From assembly GCF_036013525.1 (NCBI RefSeq), contig NZ_CP107853.1, positions 3,286,001 to 3,350,000 on the forward strand: a stretch of 64,000 bases of DNA, read 5' to 3'. Positions 16,838-25,430 of this stretch are shown piece after piece. Made by a program: the position numbers and the translations under genes. The notes beneath the pieces were generated by a model. That model searched no databases. It worked only from the letters and a program-made list of their open reading frames with translations, and had not been told where the DNA came from. This DNA is from Nonomuraea sp. NBC_00507 (GTDB lineage: Bacteria > Actinomycetota > Actinomycetes > Streptosporangiales > Streptosporangiaceae). Positions within the stretch are counted from its first letter, which is position 1; each line of letters starts with the position of its first letter.

Positions 16838-17290
16838 TCATGAGGTCTGCGGATTGGTGTAGACGCGGCGGGGAGCGATGAGGACGGCGGCTCGTCGCTC
16901 TTCGGCCATGACCCGGTCGTAGGTGTCGTAGTCGTCGTGCGTGCCACCGGCGGCTTTGAAGATGTCCCGTAGCAACAGCCGCAGTGCTTCGCTGTTGACG
17001 TCGGGGTGCGGGTCGTCGGGGCCGATGATCTCGGCGTCTCCCTCGACGGTTACCCATCGCCAGCCGGCGCGGGCGACGATCGTGGCGCGGGGGTCGGCAC
17101 GCAGATGGTGCAGCTTGCGGGAGCCGCCGGTGGCGACGAGCCCGACGACCGGCTCTCCCCGGAGTGGATGTTCCAGCACTCCGGCGTTGACCACAGAGGA
17201 CTGGACACTGCCATCGCGGCGCAGCGTGTTGAGCACGCACAAGCCGTGATCGAGAGGTGTCAGTTCGGCGAAGGCGGTTAGATCGGTCAC
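16838..17290 (-). CDS. Pyridoxamine 5'-phosphate oxidase-fold (PPOX, F420/FMN-binding) protein
   Basis: A 150-residue split-barrel flavin- or F420-binding protein. It reads VTDLTAFAELTPLDHGLCVL, NTLRRDGSVQSSVVNAG, GSRKLHHLRADPRATIVARA and WRWVTVEGDAEIIGPDD. The pattern L-x-T-x-x-x-D-G-x-x-x-x-S, then K-L-x-x-L-R-x-D-P-R-A-x, then W-x-x-V-E-G-x-A-E matches actinobacterial F420-dependent PPOX-class enzymes; the cofactor is not proven. GTG 17290 starts 7 bp beyond the stop of the TetR gene with the ribosome binding site inside its 3' end, so the two are co-transcribed. Confidence 0.85.
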   Translation of the reverse strand: MTDLTAFAELTPLDHGLCVLNTLRRDGSVQSSVVNAGVLEHPLRGEPVVGLVATGGSRKLHHLRADPRATIVARAGWRWVTVEGDAEIIGPDDPHPDVNSEALRLLLRDIFKAAGGTHDDYDTYDRVMAEERRAAVLIAPRRVYTNPQTS

Positions 17291-17297
17291 GCTGGGG

Positions 17298-17936
17298 TCA
17301 GCCTTTCTCTCCAATGTGTCTTCCGGTCGGGTCTGTTGATGTTGCCAGCGTGTCGATCCATCGTTTGAGCCGTCGTGCCTGGCGGGCCATCAGTTCAGGT
17401 TGTCCGAGCGCGTTGCTGAGCACGGCGCTGCCCTGGTAGGAGGCAACCAGTTCGACTGCCAGGTCATGCGCGTCGCGTCGTCCCATGGCACGGAACTGCT
17501 GCTCGGCCCAGTCGAGCGGGATCCGCATCAGCAGGGCGGCGAGTGGATCTGGTCCTTCGGCTCGTTTGGCCAGCTCCGAGCCCAGCGTCCCGTACCGGCA
17601 GCCATAGTGGGCGATCGACTCCCGCCGCTCGGCGAGCACACCCACGAGCGCCTTCAGGCGGGCCTTGGGGCTGCGATGCCGGCCCTCCAGCTCGGTGAGG
17701 GCTGAGGTGAGCTGGTGTGCGTGCGTGTCCACGATGGCGGCGACGATGTCGTCTTTCGTCTTGAAGTAGTAGTACAGGTTGCCTACCAGCATGTCCGCAG
17801 CCTGGGCGATGTCCGCCAGCGTGGTATGCGCCACGCCTTGGCGATGCACCAGCTCGCACGCTGCGGCAACCAGCCGCTCGCGCTTGCCCGGCTGCGGGAC
17901 CGAGGCTGCCTCGCCAAGTGTCGTTGAGTCAGTCAC
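17298..17936 (-). CDS. TetR-family transcriptional regulator
   Basis: A 212-residue TetR protein. The helix-turn-helix is RLVAAACELVHRQGVAHTTL, ADIAQAADMLVGNLYYYFKT, KDDIVAAIVDTH. The C-terminal ligand domain is all-helical, with HYGCRYGTLGSELAKRAEG recalling the TetR_C_11/AcrR-like subgroup. GTG at 17936 is preferred (GGGAG 4 bases upstream); the GTG one codon earlier is possible, while the longer upstream extension overlaps the operator. A 16-bp palindrome at 17975-17990 lies between this gene and a divergent, now broken alpha/beta hydrolase gene. It is co-transcribed with the PPOX gene. Confidence 0.88.
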   Translation of the reverse strand: MTDSTTLGEAASVPQPGKRERLVAAACELVHRQGVAHTTLADIAQAADMLVGNLYYYFKTKDDIVAAIVDTHAHQLTSALTELEGRHRSPKARLKALVGVLAERRESIAHYGCRYGTLGSELAKRAEGPDPLAALLMRIPLDWAEQQFRAMGRRDAHDLAVELVASYQGSAVLSNALGQPELMARQARRLKRWIDTLATSTDPTGRHIGEKG

Positions 17937-17974
17937 CACACTCCCAGCATAGACACCACGTAACCGGGCGCGTA

Positions 17975-17990
17975 GGTTGGTTAACCAACC
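17975..17990. promoter_or_regulatory. TetR operator palindrome
   Basis: GGTTGGTTAACCAACC is a perfect 16-bp palindrome, 38 bp upstream of the TetR start and 30 bp upstream of the divergent hydrolase start. Symmetry, length and position fit an autoregulatory TetR operator controlling both directions. Confidence 0.75.
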
Positions 17991-18019
17991 AAATCCGGCA
18001 ACCCAAGGGATCGACCTGC

Positions 18020-18324
18020 GTGGCGTCGGACGGGATCTACCGCCTGGCCGCGGAGCCGACCGACGTGACATACAGGGAGAAGGCCGCGGCTGGTTTGCCG
18101 GCGATCTGGGCGAACCCTGTGGATTGTGACACCAATCGGGTGCTGGTCTACTTCCACGGCGGCGGAATCGTCAGCGGCTCGAAGACAGCCACCGGAAAGT
18201 CGCCGCGCATCTTGCCAAGGCAGCCGGCTGTCGCGCTCTGATCCCGGACTACCGATTGGCTCCCGAGCAGTCGCCGATCAACTCGGCCCGATCTCGTGGG
18301 GGTCGCGCGCTTGGTCGTGGCTAA
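18020..18324 (+). pseudogene. Alpha/beta hydrolase (HSL-type) fragment, frameshifted and truncated
   Basis: From GTG 18020 the frame reads MASDGIYRLAAEPTDVTYRE, NRVLVYFHGGGIVSGSK with the oxyanion-hole HGGG motif, then is lost. A neighbouring frame continues LAKAAGCRALIPDYRLAPEQ, the D-Y-R-L-A-P-E-x motif of hormone-sensitive-lipase-type esterases, and stops at TAA 18322-18324. The nucleophile elbow and the rest of the enzyme are missing. It is the divergent partner, hence the likely former target, of the TetR gene at 17298. Confidence 0.75.
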
Positions 18325-18393
18325 CTGTCGGGACCCAACACTGCGGCTCAGGCGACATCCGGCGCGTTCGGGTGCCTATGGCACAGTTTCACT

Positions 18394-19314
18394 GTGCCGT
18401 TTGACGATCTGCCGGACTGGCTACCGGCGTGGTGCCTGGACCATCTCGGGGACCAACCCGCCGACGTGCTGTTCCGACAACAATCGATGTCGACGGTGTT
18501 CGGTCTCCGGTTGGCCGGCGGTACGGACGTCGTGGTCAAGGCCCGCGACGACGACGGCCGGGCGGGGTCATGTGTTACAGCACAGGCCCGGCTGGCCGAG
18601 AACGGGTTCCCTTGCGCCCGCCCACTCACGCCGGTCGTCGGTGTCGGTCCCCTGGCCGTGCACGCGGAGGAATTCCGCCCTGGAGGAGAGGTGTTGCGCG
18701 GAGACGCGCCGGACATCGCTGTGCGCTACGCAGAGGTCTTCACCCGGCTGATGACCGCACTGATGGACCTCGCCGTCACGCCGCCGCTGCCGAATCCGCG
18801 CTGGGTGCGGTGGGATCACACGGATCCCGGGCTGTGGCCGTCGATCGAGTCACTCGACGAAAAGGACCAGAGTCTCGTACCCACCTACGTCGTGGACACA
18901 GCCGACAGGGCCCGTCGGCGACTGCTGGCCGCTGACCTGCCCTGCGTGCTGGGCCACGCCGACTTCGAGGCACATAACCTCCGGTGGCACGACCAACAGG
19001 TGTGGACGGTGCACGACTGGGACAGCCTGGCATGGCAACCGGAAGCTGCCCTGGTGGGGGCCGCGAGTGCAGTCTTCCCCAAGATGGGACCGGCCACCCT
19101 GCCGCCGATCGAAAGTACCGAGGCGTTCCTGGCCGCCTATCAGGACTCTCGGGCCCGCTTGTTCACCGCCGAAGAGCAGCAGATCGCGTGGGCGGCTAGC
19201 CTGTGGCCGGCAGCCCACGACATCCGATGGGAAGCACTCCACGGCTACACCGCAGTCTCCGGCAAAGCGTTCTGGACACAAGCAGCCGAACGTCTCCGCC
19301 GAGCGAACGCCTGA
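18394..19314 (+). CDS. Aminoglycoside phosphotransferase-like kinase
   Basis: A 306-residue protein from GTG 18394. The catalytic loop CVLGHADFEAHNLRWHDQQ holds the Brenner-type H-x-D-x-x-x-x-N, and VHDWDSLAW carries the metal-binding D-x-D-type motif. The N-lobe lysine is in GGTDVVVKARDDDG. The C-terminal lobe is helical, with an FLAAYQ helix as in APH-fold enzymes. Substrate could be an antibiotic, choline-like compound or sugar; it is not predictable. No ribosome binding site precedes the GTG, suggesting a leaderless transcript. It stands alone downstream of the broken hydrolase. Confidence 0.85.
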   Translation: MPFDDLPDWLPAWCLDHLGDQPADVLFRQQSMSTVFGLRLAGGTDVVVKARDDDGRAGSCVTAQARLAENGFPCARPLTPVVGVGPLAVHAEEFRPGGEVLRGDAPDIAVRYAEVFTRLMTALMDLAVTPPLPNPRWVRWDHTDPGLWPSIESLDEKDQSLVPTYVVDTADRARRRLLAADLPCVLGHADFEAHNLRWHDQQVWTVHDWDSLAWQPEAALVGAASAVFPKMGPATLPPIESTEAFLAAYQDSRARLFTAEEQQIAWAASLWPAAHDIRWEALHGYTAVSGKAFWTQAAERLRRANA

Positions 19315-19509
19315 AACCATCACCCAACCCTGCGCCACCGCCCGGGCTACCGGTGTTTGCGATTTACCGTGCCTGCGGAACGGTGTCGTTACGCAGGCCG
19401 GGACCGCCGCGCAGCGCCCGGACGGGTCCGCGCCGCGCTCCGCCAGACGATCTGGGAGGCAGCGCATGCCCTGGCGCAGGTCGCCGCCTGCCCGTCGCCG
19501 GTGGCACCA

Positions 19510-20586
19510 TCAGCTGCGCTGCTGGTCCGCCGTCCCGCAGAACACCTTGACGGCCATGCCCATAACCTCCTCGGTGGACGGGTTGCGGGTCGAGGGGTTG
19601 ATCGACAGGGTCATCGACTTGCCGGAGTCCGAGCGGAACGCGAACGTCAGATAGCCGATCAGCTCCCCGCTGTGCCCCCACACGGTCCCGCACGGCAGCC
19701 TGTAGGCCTGCAGCCCTAGCCCGTAGCCGAACCCGGCCCCCGTCTCGACCGTCGTACGCATCGCCTGCAATGACTTCTTGCTGATCAGCTTGCCGCCGAG
19801 CAGCGCCGACATGAACCGCTCCAGGTCGGCCGTCGTTGAGATCATTTCGCCCGCGGCCCAGTCCAGCGAGGGGTTCATGCGCGTGGCGTCCACCAGCTCG
19901 GGCAGCGGCTCGTATCCCTTGGCGTGCGGGGACGGCAGCCCTGCCCGGTTGCCCGGCACCAGCGTGTGGCGCAGCTTCAGCGGGTGCAGGATGCGGCGCT
20001 CGACCTCCTCACCGTAGGGGTTGCCGGTCAGCTTCTCCACTAGCAGCCCGAGCACCACGTAGTTGGTGTTGGAGTAGTGCCATGTGCCGTCGTCGGGCAG
20101 CTTCTTGGTGAAGGCCACCTTGAGCAGCTCGCGCGGCTGGTAAGAGCGGAACCGGGCGTCGCCGCGCCAGCGGTTGGTCGAGTATCCGGGCTCGCTCATG
20201 TAGTCGTACAGGTGGCTGATGTGGTTGAGGAGCTGACGGACCGTGATCTGCTCGCCGCCCGGCACCAGGCCGGGTAGGTGCGCCTCGATGGGGTCGTCGA
20301 GCCGCACCTTGCCCTCGTCCACGAGTTGGAGCACCACGGTCGCGACGAAGGTCTTGGTGACGCTGCCGATCCGGAAGTAGCCGTGGGGCGAAGGCCGTCC
20401 CCCGCGCTCGATGTCGCGTACGCCCGCAGCGCCCGTCCAGGTGCGCTCGCCGTCGGAGACCCTCGCCAGAGCCGCCGTCGCTCCGCCGCCCGCCACGATC
20501 TTCTCCAGGTCGCCACGCACGTCCACGCCCTGACCGCCCGCCGCCACGGCCGCCGCTACCAGCACGTTCATCATCGTCTGCATCAT
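19510..20586 (-). CDS. Serine beta-lactamase-like protein (class C/PBP fold)
   Basis: A 358-residue serine hydrolase. S-x-x-K is at Ser75-Lys78 (FRIGSVTKTF), Y-x-N in WHYSNTNYVVLG and the KTG-box equivalent is HSG in VWGHSGELIGY. The family's usual LLNHTSGL is LLNHISHLYDY here. The N-terminus (MMQTMMNVLVAAAVAAGGQG) is a short hydrophobic segment that could be a weak signal peptide. Members include D,D-peptidases, esterases and beta-lactamases; the exact activity is unknown. It lies 78 bp downstream of a LuxR-type response regulator on the same strand and may belong to its operon. Confidence 0.87.
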   Translation of the reverse strand: MMQTMMNVLVAAAVAAGGQGVDVRGDLEKIVAGGGATAALARVSDGERTWTGAAGVRDIERGGRPSPHGYFRIGSVTKTFVATVVLQLVDEGKVRLDDPIEAHLPGLVPGGEQITVRQLLNHISHLYDYMSEPGYSTNRWRGDARFRSYQPRELLKVAFTKKLPDDGTWHYSNTNYVVLGLLVEKLTGNPYGEEVERRILHPLKLRHTLVPGNRAGLPSPHAKGYEPLPELVDATRMNPSLDWAAGEMISTTADLERFMSALLGGKLISKKSLQAMRTTVETGAGFGYGLGLQAYRLPCGTVWGHSGELIGYLTFAFRSDSGKSMTLSINPSTRNPSTEEVMGMAVKVFCGTADQQRS

Positions 20587-20664
20587 GGGCTCAACGCTAC
20601 GGAGATCGACTTCGCCGCAGAATGAGGTGCGCCACCGACCCCACCTGCGGAAAACCGCAGCAGC

Positions 20665-21309
20665 TCAGGAGCCGAGGTAGCGCAGCACCGCCAGGACGCG
20701 GCGGCTGTAGCCGGTGGTGTGCGACAGCGCGAGCTTGTCGAACAGGGCGTTGACGTGCTTTTCCACCGCGCTCTGCGACACGTGCAGGGATTGGGCTATC
20801 GAGGCGTTGGTCAGGCCCTGGGCCATGAGCTCCAGCACCTGGCGCTCGCGTGCGGTGAGCTGGGCCAGCGGGTCGGCGTGGCTGGTGCGCGCGAGCAACT
20901 GGCGCACCACCTCGGGGTCGAACGCCGTCCCGCCCGCGCCCACCCGCTCCAGCGCGTCCAGGAAGTCGCCGACCTGGGCCACCCGGTCCTTGAGCAGGTA
21001 GCCGACGCCGTCGATGCTGCCGCTCATCAGCTCGGTGGCGTACTTCTTCTCGACGTACTGCGACAGCACCAGCACCTTGACCTCCGGCCAGCGCCGCCGG
21101 ATCTCCAGGGCGGCGCGCAGGCCCTCGTCGGTGTGGGTGGGCGGCATCCGTACGTCGACCACCACCGCGTCGGGTCTCTCGCCGGTCACCGCCTCCAGGA
21201 GCGCGTCGGCGTCGCCCACTGCGGCCAGGACGTCGTGGCCTTCCTCCTTCAGCAGCCGCACCAAGCCCTCCCGCAACAGGGCCGAGTCCTCGGCCAGCAT
21301 CACGCGCAC
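20665..21309 (-). CDS. LuxR/NarL-type response regulator
   Basis: A 214-residue regulator. The receiver domain (MRVMLAEDSALLREGLVRLL) has the phospho-acceptor Asp in AVVVDVRMPP and Lys in YLLKDRV. The C-terminal helix-turn-helix is LTARERQVLELMAQGLTNAS, SVEKHVNALFDKL. GTG 21309 overlaps the 3' end of the kinase gene by 10 bp, so the pair is translationally coupled. A promoter for the DedA-kinase-regulator operon would lie upstream of 22986. Confidence 0.93.
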   Translation of the reverse strand: MRVMLAEDSALLREGLVRLLKEEGHDVLAAVGDADALLEAVTGERPDAVVVDVRMPPTHTDEGLRAALEIRRRWPEVKVLVLSQYVEKKYATELMSGSIDGVGYLLKDRVAQVGDFLDALERVGAGGTAFDPEVVRQLLARTSHADPLAQLTARERQVLELMAQGLTNASIAQSLHVSQSAVEKHVNALFDKLALSHTTGYSRRVLAVLRYLGS

Positions 21310-22385
21310 GGCAACCCCGCTTCGACCACGGTCGGCCCTCCGGACGGGCTGGTCAGGGTGAGCCGGCCGTCCAACGCGGCCACCCGCTGCGCCAGCCCGG
21401 TCAGCCCGCCGCCGGTGGCGTCGGCTCCGCCCGTTCCGTCATCTTCCACTCGCACGATCACCATGGTGCCTTCCTGACGTACCTCGATGGTGACCAGGGT
21501 GGCCCCCGAGTGTTTCGCGGCGTTCGTCACCGCCTCGCTGGCCACGAAGTAGGCGGCGGTCTCCACCGCCGCCGGAAGCCGCTCCGGCAACTCGCATGTC
21601 ACCTTGACCGCGACCGAGGCCCGCTCGGCCACCCCGGCCAGCGCCTCCGCCAGCCCGTGCGCGTCCAGCCCCGACGGGTAGACTCGCCAGGCCACCTCAC
21701 GCAGCTCCCCCAGCGTCTGCTGGGCCTGCTCGTGCAGCTGTTCGAGCAGCTCGGGACGGCCCCGGCGGGCGCGTCCTGCGAGCATGGACAGCGCCACCAG
21801 CCGCTGCTGCACCCCGTCGTGGAGGTCACGCTCGATGCGGCGCCGTTCGGCGTCGACGGCCGCGACAACTCCGGCGCGGCTCACGGTCAGCTCGTCGATC
21901 CGCCGCCGGAGCGCCTCAGTCGGATCGGGAGCGAGCAGCCGTACGGCCAGCCTCCGCTCCAGCGCCTCCACCCCCACCAGACCGCACACCTCCAAAAACA
22001 GCAGAACGGAGCCCGCCAGCAACGCGTAGGCCAGCAGCGGCGGGGTGGGCAGCATGCCGTCCATCGCTTCCCCGCGCCCCCACGACCACGCCAGCATGAT
22101 CGCCGCGCCAAGGCCGACCACGAGCAGCAGCATCACCATGCCGCCCAGCAGGCCCACGAGCGTCCGGGCGGCCAGGTAACGCAGCTCGCCGTCCTCGTTT
22201 CTGCCGGGAAGGTCCAGGCGCAGCCGGCGCAGCTCGAGCCGGGTCAGCCAGCCGACCGCCGTCCGTACGGCGGGACGGTCGGCGAACGGCGCCGCCAGCA
22301 GGACGAACAGCAACCCCACGAGGGCGGTTACCGCGCCGGCCGCCACCGCCCCGACGAGCCTCAGTCCTCTAGCCGCCAAGCGCAT
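21300..22385 (-). CDS. Sensor histidine kinase (NarL-partner type)
   Basis: A 361-residue membrane kinase. The ATG at 22385 is preceded by AAGGGG; an upstream start at 22406 is possible. Four hydrophobic helices lie in residues 5-160 (for example VGAVAAGAVTALVGLLFVLL, LLGGMVMLLLVVGLGAAIML). The HisKA_3 dimerisation box is ERRRIERDLHDGVQQRLVAL, and the ATPase domain shows SEAVTNAAKHSG (N box) and VEDDGTGG. A large extracellular sensor is absent, so the signal is likely sensed in or at the membrane. It overlaps the DedA gene by 17 bp upstream and the response regulator by 10 bp downstream. Confidence 0.92.
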   Translation of the reverse strand: MRLAARGLRLVGAVAAGAVTALVGLLFVLLAAPFADRPAVRTAVGWLTRLELRRLRLDLPGRNEDGELRYLAARTLVGLLGGMVMLLLVVGLGAAIMLAWSWGRGEAMDGMLPTPPLLAYALLAGSVLLFLEVCGLVGVEALERRLAVRLLAPDPTEALRRRIDELTVSRAGVVAAVDAERRRIERDLHDGVQQRLVALSMLAGRARRGRPELLEQLHEQAQQTLGELREVAWRVYPSGLDAHGLAEALAGVAERASVAVKVTCELPERLPAAVETAAYFVASEAVTNAAKHSGATLVTIEVRQEGTMVIVRVEDDGTGGADATGGGLTGLAQRVAALDGRLTLTSPSGGPTVVEAGLPCA

Positions 22386-22986
22386 GCCGCCCCTTGCGCC
22401 GATCAACCAGCCGCACGCCCACGAAGACCAGCACCGCCAGCGCCACCGTGGCGATGACCGTGTTGGTGCCCACGCCGACGTAGGCCTCCACCAGCGACCA
22501 GTTCTCGCCCAACGTCCAGCCTGCCAGCACGAAGACGGTGTTCCAGAGCAGGCTCCCGGCCGTGGTCAGGAGCGTGAAGACGCCCAGTGGCATGCGCTCC
22601 ACCCCGGCGGGGACGGAGATGAGGCTGCGGAAGATTGGGATCATCCGCCCGAAGAACACCGTCTTGCGCCCGTGCTTGAGGAACCACGCCTCGGTCTTGG
22701 CGATGTCGGAGGCCTTCAGCAGCGGGATCCGGGCGGCGAGGGCCAGCGTGCGCTCGCGGCCGAGCAGTGCGCCCACCCAGTACAGCGCCAGCGCCCCGAT
22801 CACCGAACCGGCGGTGGTCCACAGCAGTACGGCGAGCAGGTTCATCTCTCCCTGGGAGGCGGTGAAACCGGCCAGCGGCAGGATCACCTCGCTGGGCAGG
22901 GGCGGGAAGAGGTTCTCCAGCGCGATCGCGATGCCGGCTCCCGGCGCGCCGAGCATTTCCATCAGGTCAATCAGCCAATCCGTCAT
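22369..22986 (-). CDS. DedA-family (SNARE-associated, VTT domain) membrane protein
   Basis: A 205-residue membrane protein starting MTDWLIDLMEMLGAPGAGIA. The signature E-x-x-x-P-x-P-x-E is present in ALENLFPPLPSEVILPLAGF. The VTT core shows FGRMIPIFRSLISVPAGVER (the conserved R-x-x-P-x-x-R-x-x-x-x-x-x-A-G) and a glycine-rich VIGALALYWVGALLGRE. DedA proteins act in undecaprenyl-phosphate or phospholipid flipping and in proton-motive-force homeostasis. Its coupling to a membrane-sensing two-component system suggests an envelope-stress circuit (inference). It is the first gene of the operon. Confidence 0.93.
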   Translation of the reverse strand: MTDWLIDLMEMLGAPGAGIAIALENLFPPLPSEVILPLAGFTASQGEMNLLAVLLWTTAGSVIGALALYWVGALLGRERTLALAARIPLLKASDIAKTEAWFLKHGRKTVFFGRMIPIFRSLISVPAGVERMPLGVFTLLTTAGSLLWNTVFVLAGWTLGENWSLVEAYVGVGTNTVIATVALAVLVFVGVRLVDRRKGRHALGG

Positions 22987-23301
22987 GCGTCTGAGGCTAC
23001 GAATGATCAGGGTATGGCCACCATGAGGCAGATGGCCGTTCAAGGGTGCGGGAAACCACAGTTGCCGAGGCCCACCTGGCTGAGCCTCACCTTGGGCCGC
23101 CTTGTCTTGCGGGCACGGGCGATGAGGTCCGGGCTGTGGCCGAAGTCTGCCGGGGACACCCCGAGCGGGCACAGCGGCGGCGCGACATGCAGGCGCACCG
23201 ACTTGGCAACTGCGGTGACGTTGGCGGGCAGGCGCTGTTGCAGGATCACCGTCGGGCCGGTAGATCTGGTGTCTGCTAGACCTACCGGCGGTGTGCGGGT
23301 A
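22987..23301. other. Intergenic stretch upstream of the DedA operon
   Basis: About 315 bp with no supported gene; short open frames on both strands lack motifs and ribosome binding sites. It should contain the promoter of the DedA-kinase-regulator operon at its left edge and the terminator of the L,D-transpeptidase gene at its right edge (GGGCCGGTAGATCTGGTGTC and CTAGACCTACCGGCGGT near 23251-23290 give a weak stem around CCGGTAG). Confidence 0.4.
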
Positions 23302-24510
23302 TCAGAAGCTGATCGTGGGGCCGGCCTTCAGGGAGCTCCACTTCAGCCATTGTTTCCAGTTCTCCTGCCAGTGGCCCCAGCCGTTTGTGGGCTCGAGCTT
23401 GCGCGGCGAGCCGGTGATGATGATCGGGTCGCCGATCAATGTGTTCTTGATGAACCAGACGGCATTGTCGGGGCTGATGTTGACGCATCCGTGGCTGACG
23501 TTCGAGTTGCCCTGCGAGCCGACCGACCAGGGCGCGCTGTGCACGTACTCGCCGCTGTTGGAGATGCGCACGGTGTTGTAGACCGTCAGCTGGTAGTAGC
23601 CGGGCTGGCCGGGCCCGATCCCGGGCGAGGTCATGACGGTGACGGGCTCGCGCGACATCGCCAGGTGGATGCCCGAGGTCGTGTAGTACTTCCACTGCCC
23701 GCCCTGGCCGGCGCTCATCGGCATGGTGCGGACCTTCTTGCCGTCGCGGCGGACCGTGAGCACGTGCTCGTCGGTGCTCCCCTTGGTGATCTGCGATCGG
23801 CCGATCTTGAAGTTGAGCGTGACGTCACGTTTGCCGTACATGCCGGGCCCGCCGCGGACGCCCGCGAGCCGCGCCTCCACCCGCACCTTCGTATGCGCGG
23901 GCCAGTACTTCTGCGGCCGGAAGTCGACGTGCTGGTCGTCGAACCAGTGCCAGGCCCCCTCCACCGGCTTGGAGCTGCGGACGATGAGGTTGCGTTCGAC
24001 CGATACCCGGTCGGTGACCGGCTTGTCGAAGGCGATCATGATGGGCATGCCGACGCCCACGGTCAACCCCGTGTCGTCCTTGTTCGGGGTGATCGTCTCG
24101 ATGTCGAACGTCTCCTTGCCCTTGACCGTTGTGAACGTGCTGGTGCTCGTGCTCTGCTTGCCCGCGGCGTCCTCGGTGACGGCGGTGACCGTGTAGGCGG
24201 TGCCGGGGCGGGCGGTGCCGATGCTGCGCCAGCGGGTGCCGTCACCGCTCAGCACGCCCTTGAGGGAGGCGGACTTGCCGCCGTCCACCCGTACGCTCGT
24301 GAGCCTGCCCCCGTGGACGGCCACGACCATGGGCTGTTCGGTGGGCACATTGGATGTCTTGTCCTGCGGCGAGAACGACACGGAGGCCCCGCGGGCCCCT
24401 CCACCGGCCATGGCGACCCCGTCCCTGCCGCTCCCGGCAGGGACGTCCGAGCATGCCGTCAGCAGCGCCAAGGCCAGCAGGCCGGCCGATCCATACGGTA
24501 TCCGCTCCAC
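23302..24510 (-). CDS. L,D-transpeptidase lipoprotein (Ig-type, YkuD domain)
   Basis: A 402-residue lipoprotein making 3-3 cross-links in peptidoglycan. The lipobox is LLALALLTACSD (Cys20). Two Ig-like domains follow (residues about 45-270: ARGASVSFSPQDKTSNVPTE, FDKPVTDRVSVERNLIV). The YkuD domain begins near STDEHVLTVRRDGKKVRTMP and holds the catalytic SHGCVNISPDNAVWF with HSAPWSVGSQGNSNVSHGC upstream. A C-terminal tail rich in Trp (GWGHWQENWKQWLKWSS) is typical of actinobacterial LdtMt2-like proteins. It appears monocistronic. Confidence 0.95.
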   Translation of the reverse strand: MERIPYGSAGLLALALLTACSDVPAGSGRDGVAMAGGGARGASVSFSPQDKTSNVPTEQPMVVAVHGGRLTSVRVDGGKSASLKGVLSGDGTRWRSIGTARPGTAYTVTAVTEDAAGKQSTSTSTFTTVKGKETFDIETITPNKDDTGLTVGVGMPIMIAFDKPVTDRVSVERNLIVRSSKPVEGAWHWFDDQHVDFRPQKYWPAHTKVRVEARLAGVRGGPGMYGKRDVTLNFKIGRSQITKGSTDEHVLTVRRDGKKVRTMPMSAGQGGQWKYYTTSGIHLAMSREPVTVMTSPGIGPGQPGYYQLTVYNTVRISNSGEYVHSAPWSVGSQGNSNVSHGCVNISPDNAVWFIKNTLIGDPIIITGSPRKLEPTNGWGHWQENWKQWLKWSSLKAGPTISF

Positions 24511-25167
24511 GAGCGACTCCCTTCGTCCGAGGGTGACCGCTTTGTCGCTTTTATTGCCCTTAGTGGTGAATGGTCACATTCGGGAGCTGGCAAAGATCGT
24601 CAAAAGTGGCTGTCCCGAGCGGGGTGCCGACTTCGAGGTGGCGCCATCAACGCGAGACCTGGAGAGCTCGGCACGCTTGCGGCGAACTTCTTCACCCGAG
24701 ATGCGCCCCGTGAGCGGCTCCGGCGACGTGTGGATGTGGCCCATGTCGTCTGGCTCTCAGCCTGACCGGCGAATCGCGAGCCCGACTGACCAACCATCCG
24801 TGGCCGACCTCGCCCAGCGGTACCACATCTGCGGCCACCGGCCCCGTATGCGTGGCATCTCTTGGGAATACATGCGGATGCCAGCCCTCGAAGAGCGCCT
24901 GACCATGGTGTACGTCGAACCTATCGGCACCGCGAATGGCGCCTTCATCGCCGCTTACCACGCCATATACCGCGTTCACCCCGAAGCACGCCCACCACCC
25001 AGGGCTGCCCGGTGTACTGGCCGCGTTCGGGGAGATGCCCGGCATCTGCAACGACGAGCAGACCGGGACGATAGCCAAGGGCGTACTGACAGCGAGGTCC
25101 GAGATCTGATCTGGGCTGCCTTTCAGCACTTCGACAGGATGCCGACCAATCAAGGAGGTCACAGCAC
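24511..25167. other. About 650 bp lacking a supported gene
   Basis: The only long frames overlap on opposite strands and look random in composition. DUF397 genes normally follow a Scr1-type XRE regulator gene; here the upstream region has only motif-poor fragments (for example EYMRMPALEERLTMVYVEPI near 24870) that I cannot assign. The partner regulator has probably been lost or degraded. Confidence 0.4.
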
Positions 25168-25341
25168 ATGATCGATCCGAACTGGCGCACCAGCTCGTAC
25201 ACGAAGACCGACAACTGCGTCGAGGTGGCCGACAACGACCCCGCGGCCGTTTTGGTACGGGACTCCAAGAACAGGGGTGGAGCGGTCCTACGGTTCGAGC
25301 CGGAGCAGTGGGCCTACTTTCTGGAGGAGATCAAACGCTGA
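25168..25341 (+). CDS. DUF397-domain protein
   Basis: A 57-residue protein from ATG 25168 with AAGGAGG upstream. It reads MIDPNWRTSSYTKTDNCVEV, then NDPAAVLVRDSKNRGGAVLR and FEPEQWAYFLEEIKR. The W-R-x-S-S-Y-T, N-C-V-E-V, V-R-D-S-K and F-x-x-x-x-W-x-x-F-L motifs define DUF397. In actinomycetes these small proteins pair with Scr1-type helix-turn-helix regulators (BldB/WhiJ-like systems that influence development). Here no intact regulator is adjacent. Confidence 0.92.
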   Translation: MIDPNWRTSSYTKTDNCVEVADNDPAAVLVRDSKNRGGAVLRFEPEQWAYFLEEIKR

Positions 25342-25430
25342 GCGCTTGGGATACGCAGGTCGCGGCCCACGGCCGTCGACGGCGTCCGGGAGGGTCGCAG
25401 CCAGGTCTTCGTCGTCTGTAGGGTGCGGAA

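Noticed and set aside
22384..24765. 793-codon plus-strand open frame across DedA and the L,D-transpeptidase
   Set aside because: Antisense shadow; Gln/His/Arg-rich composition and no motifs.
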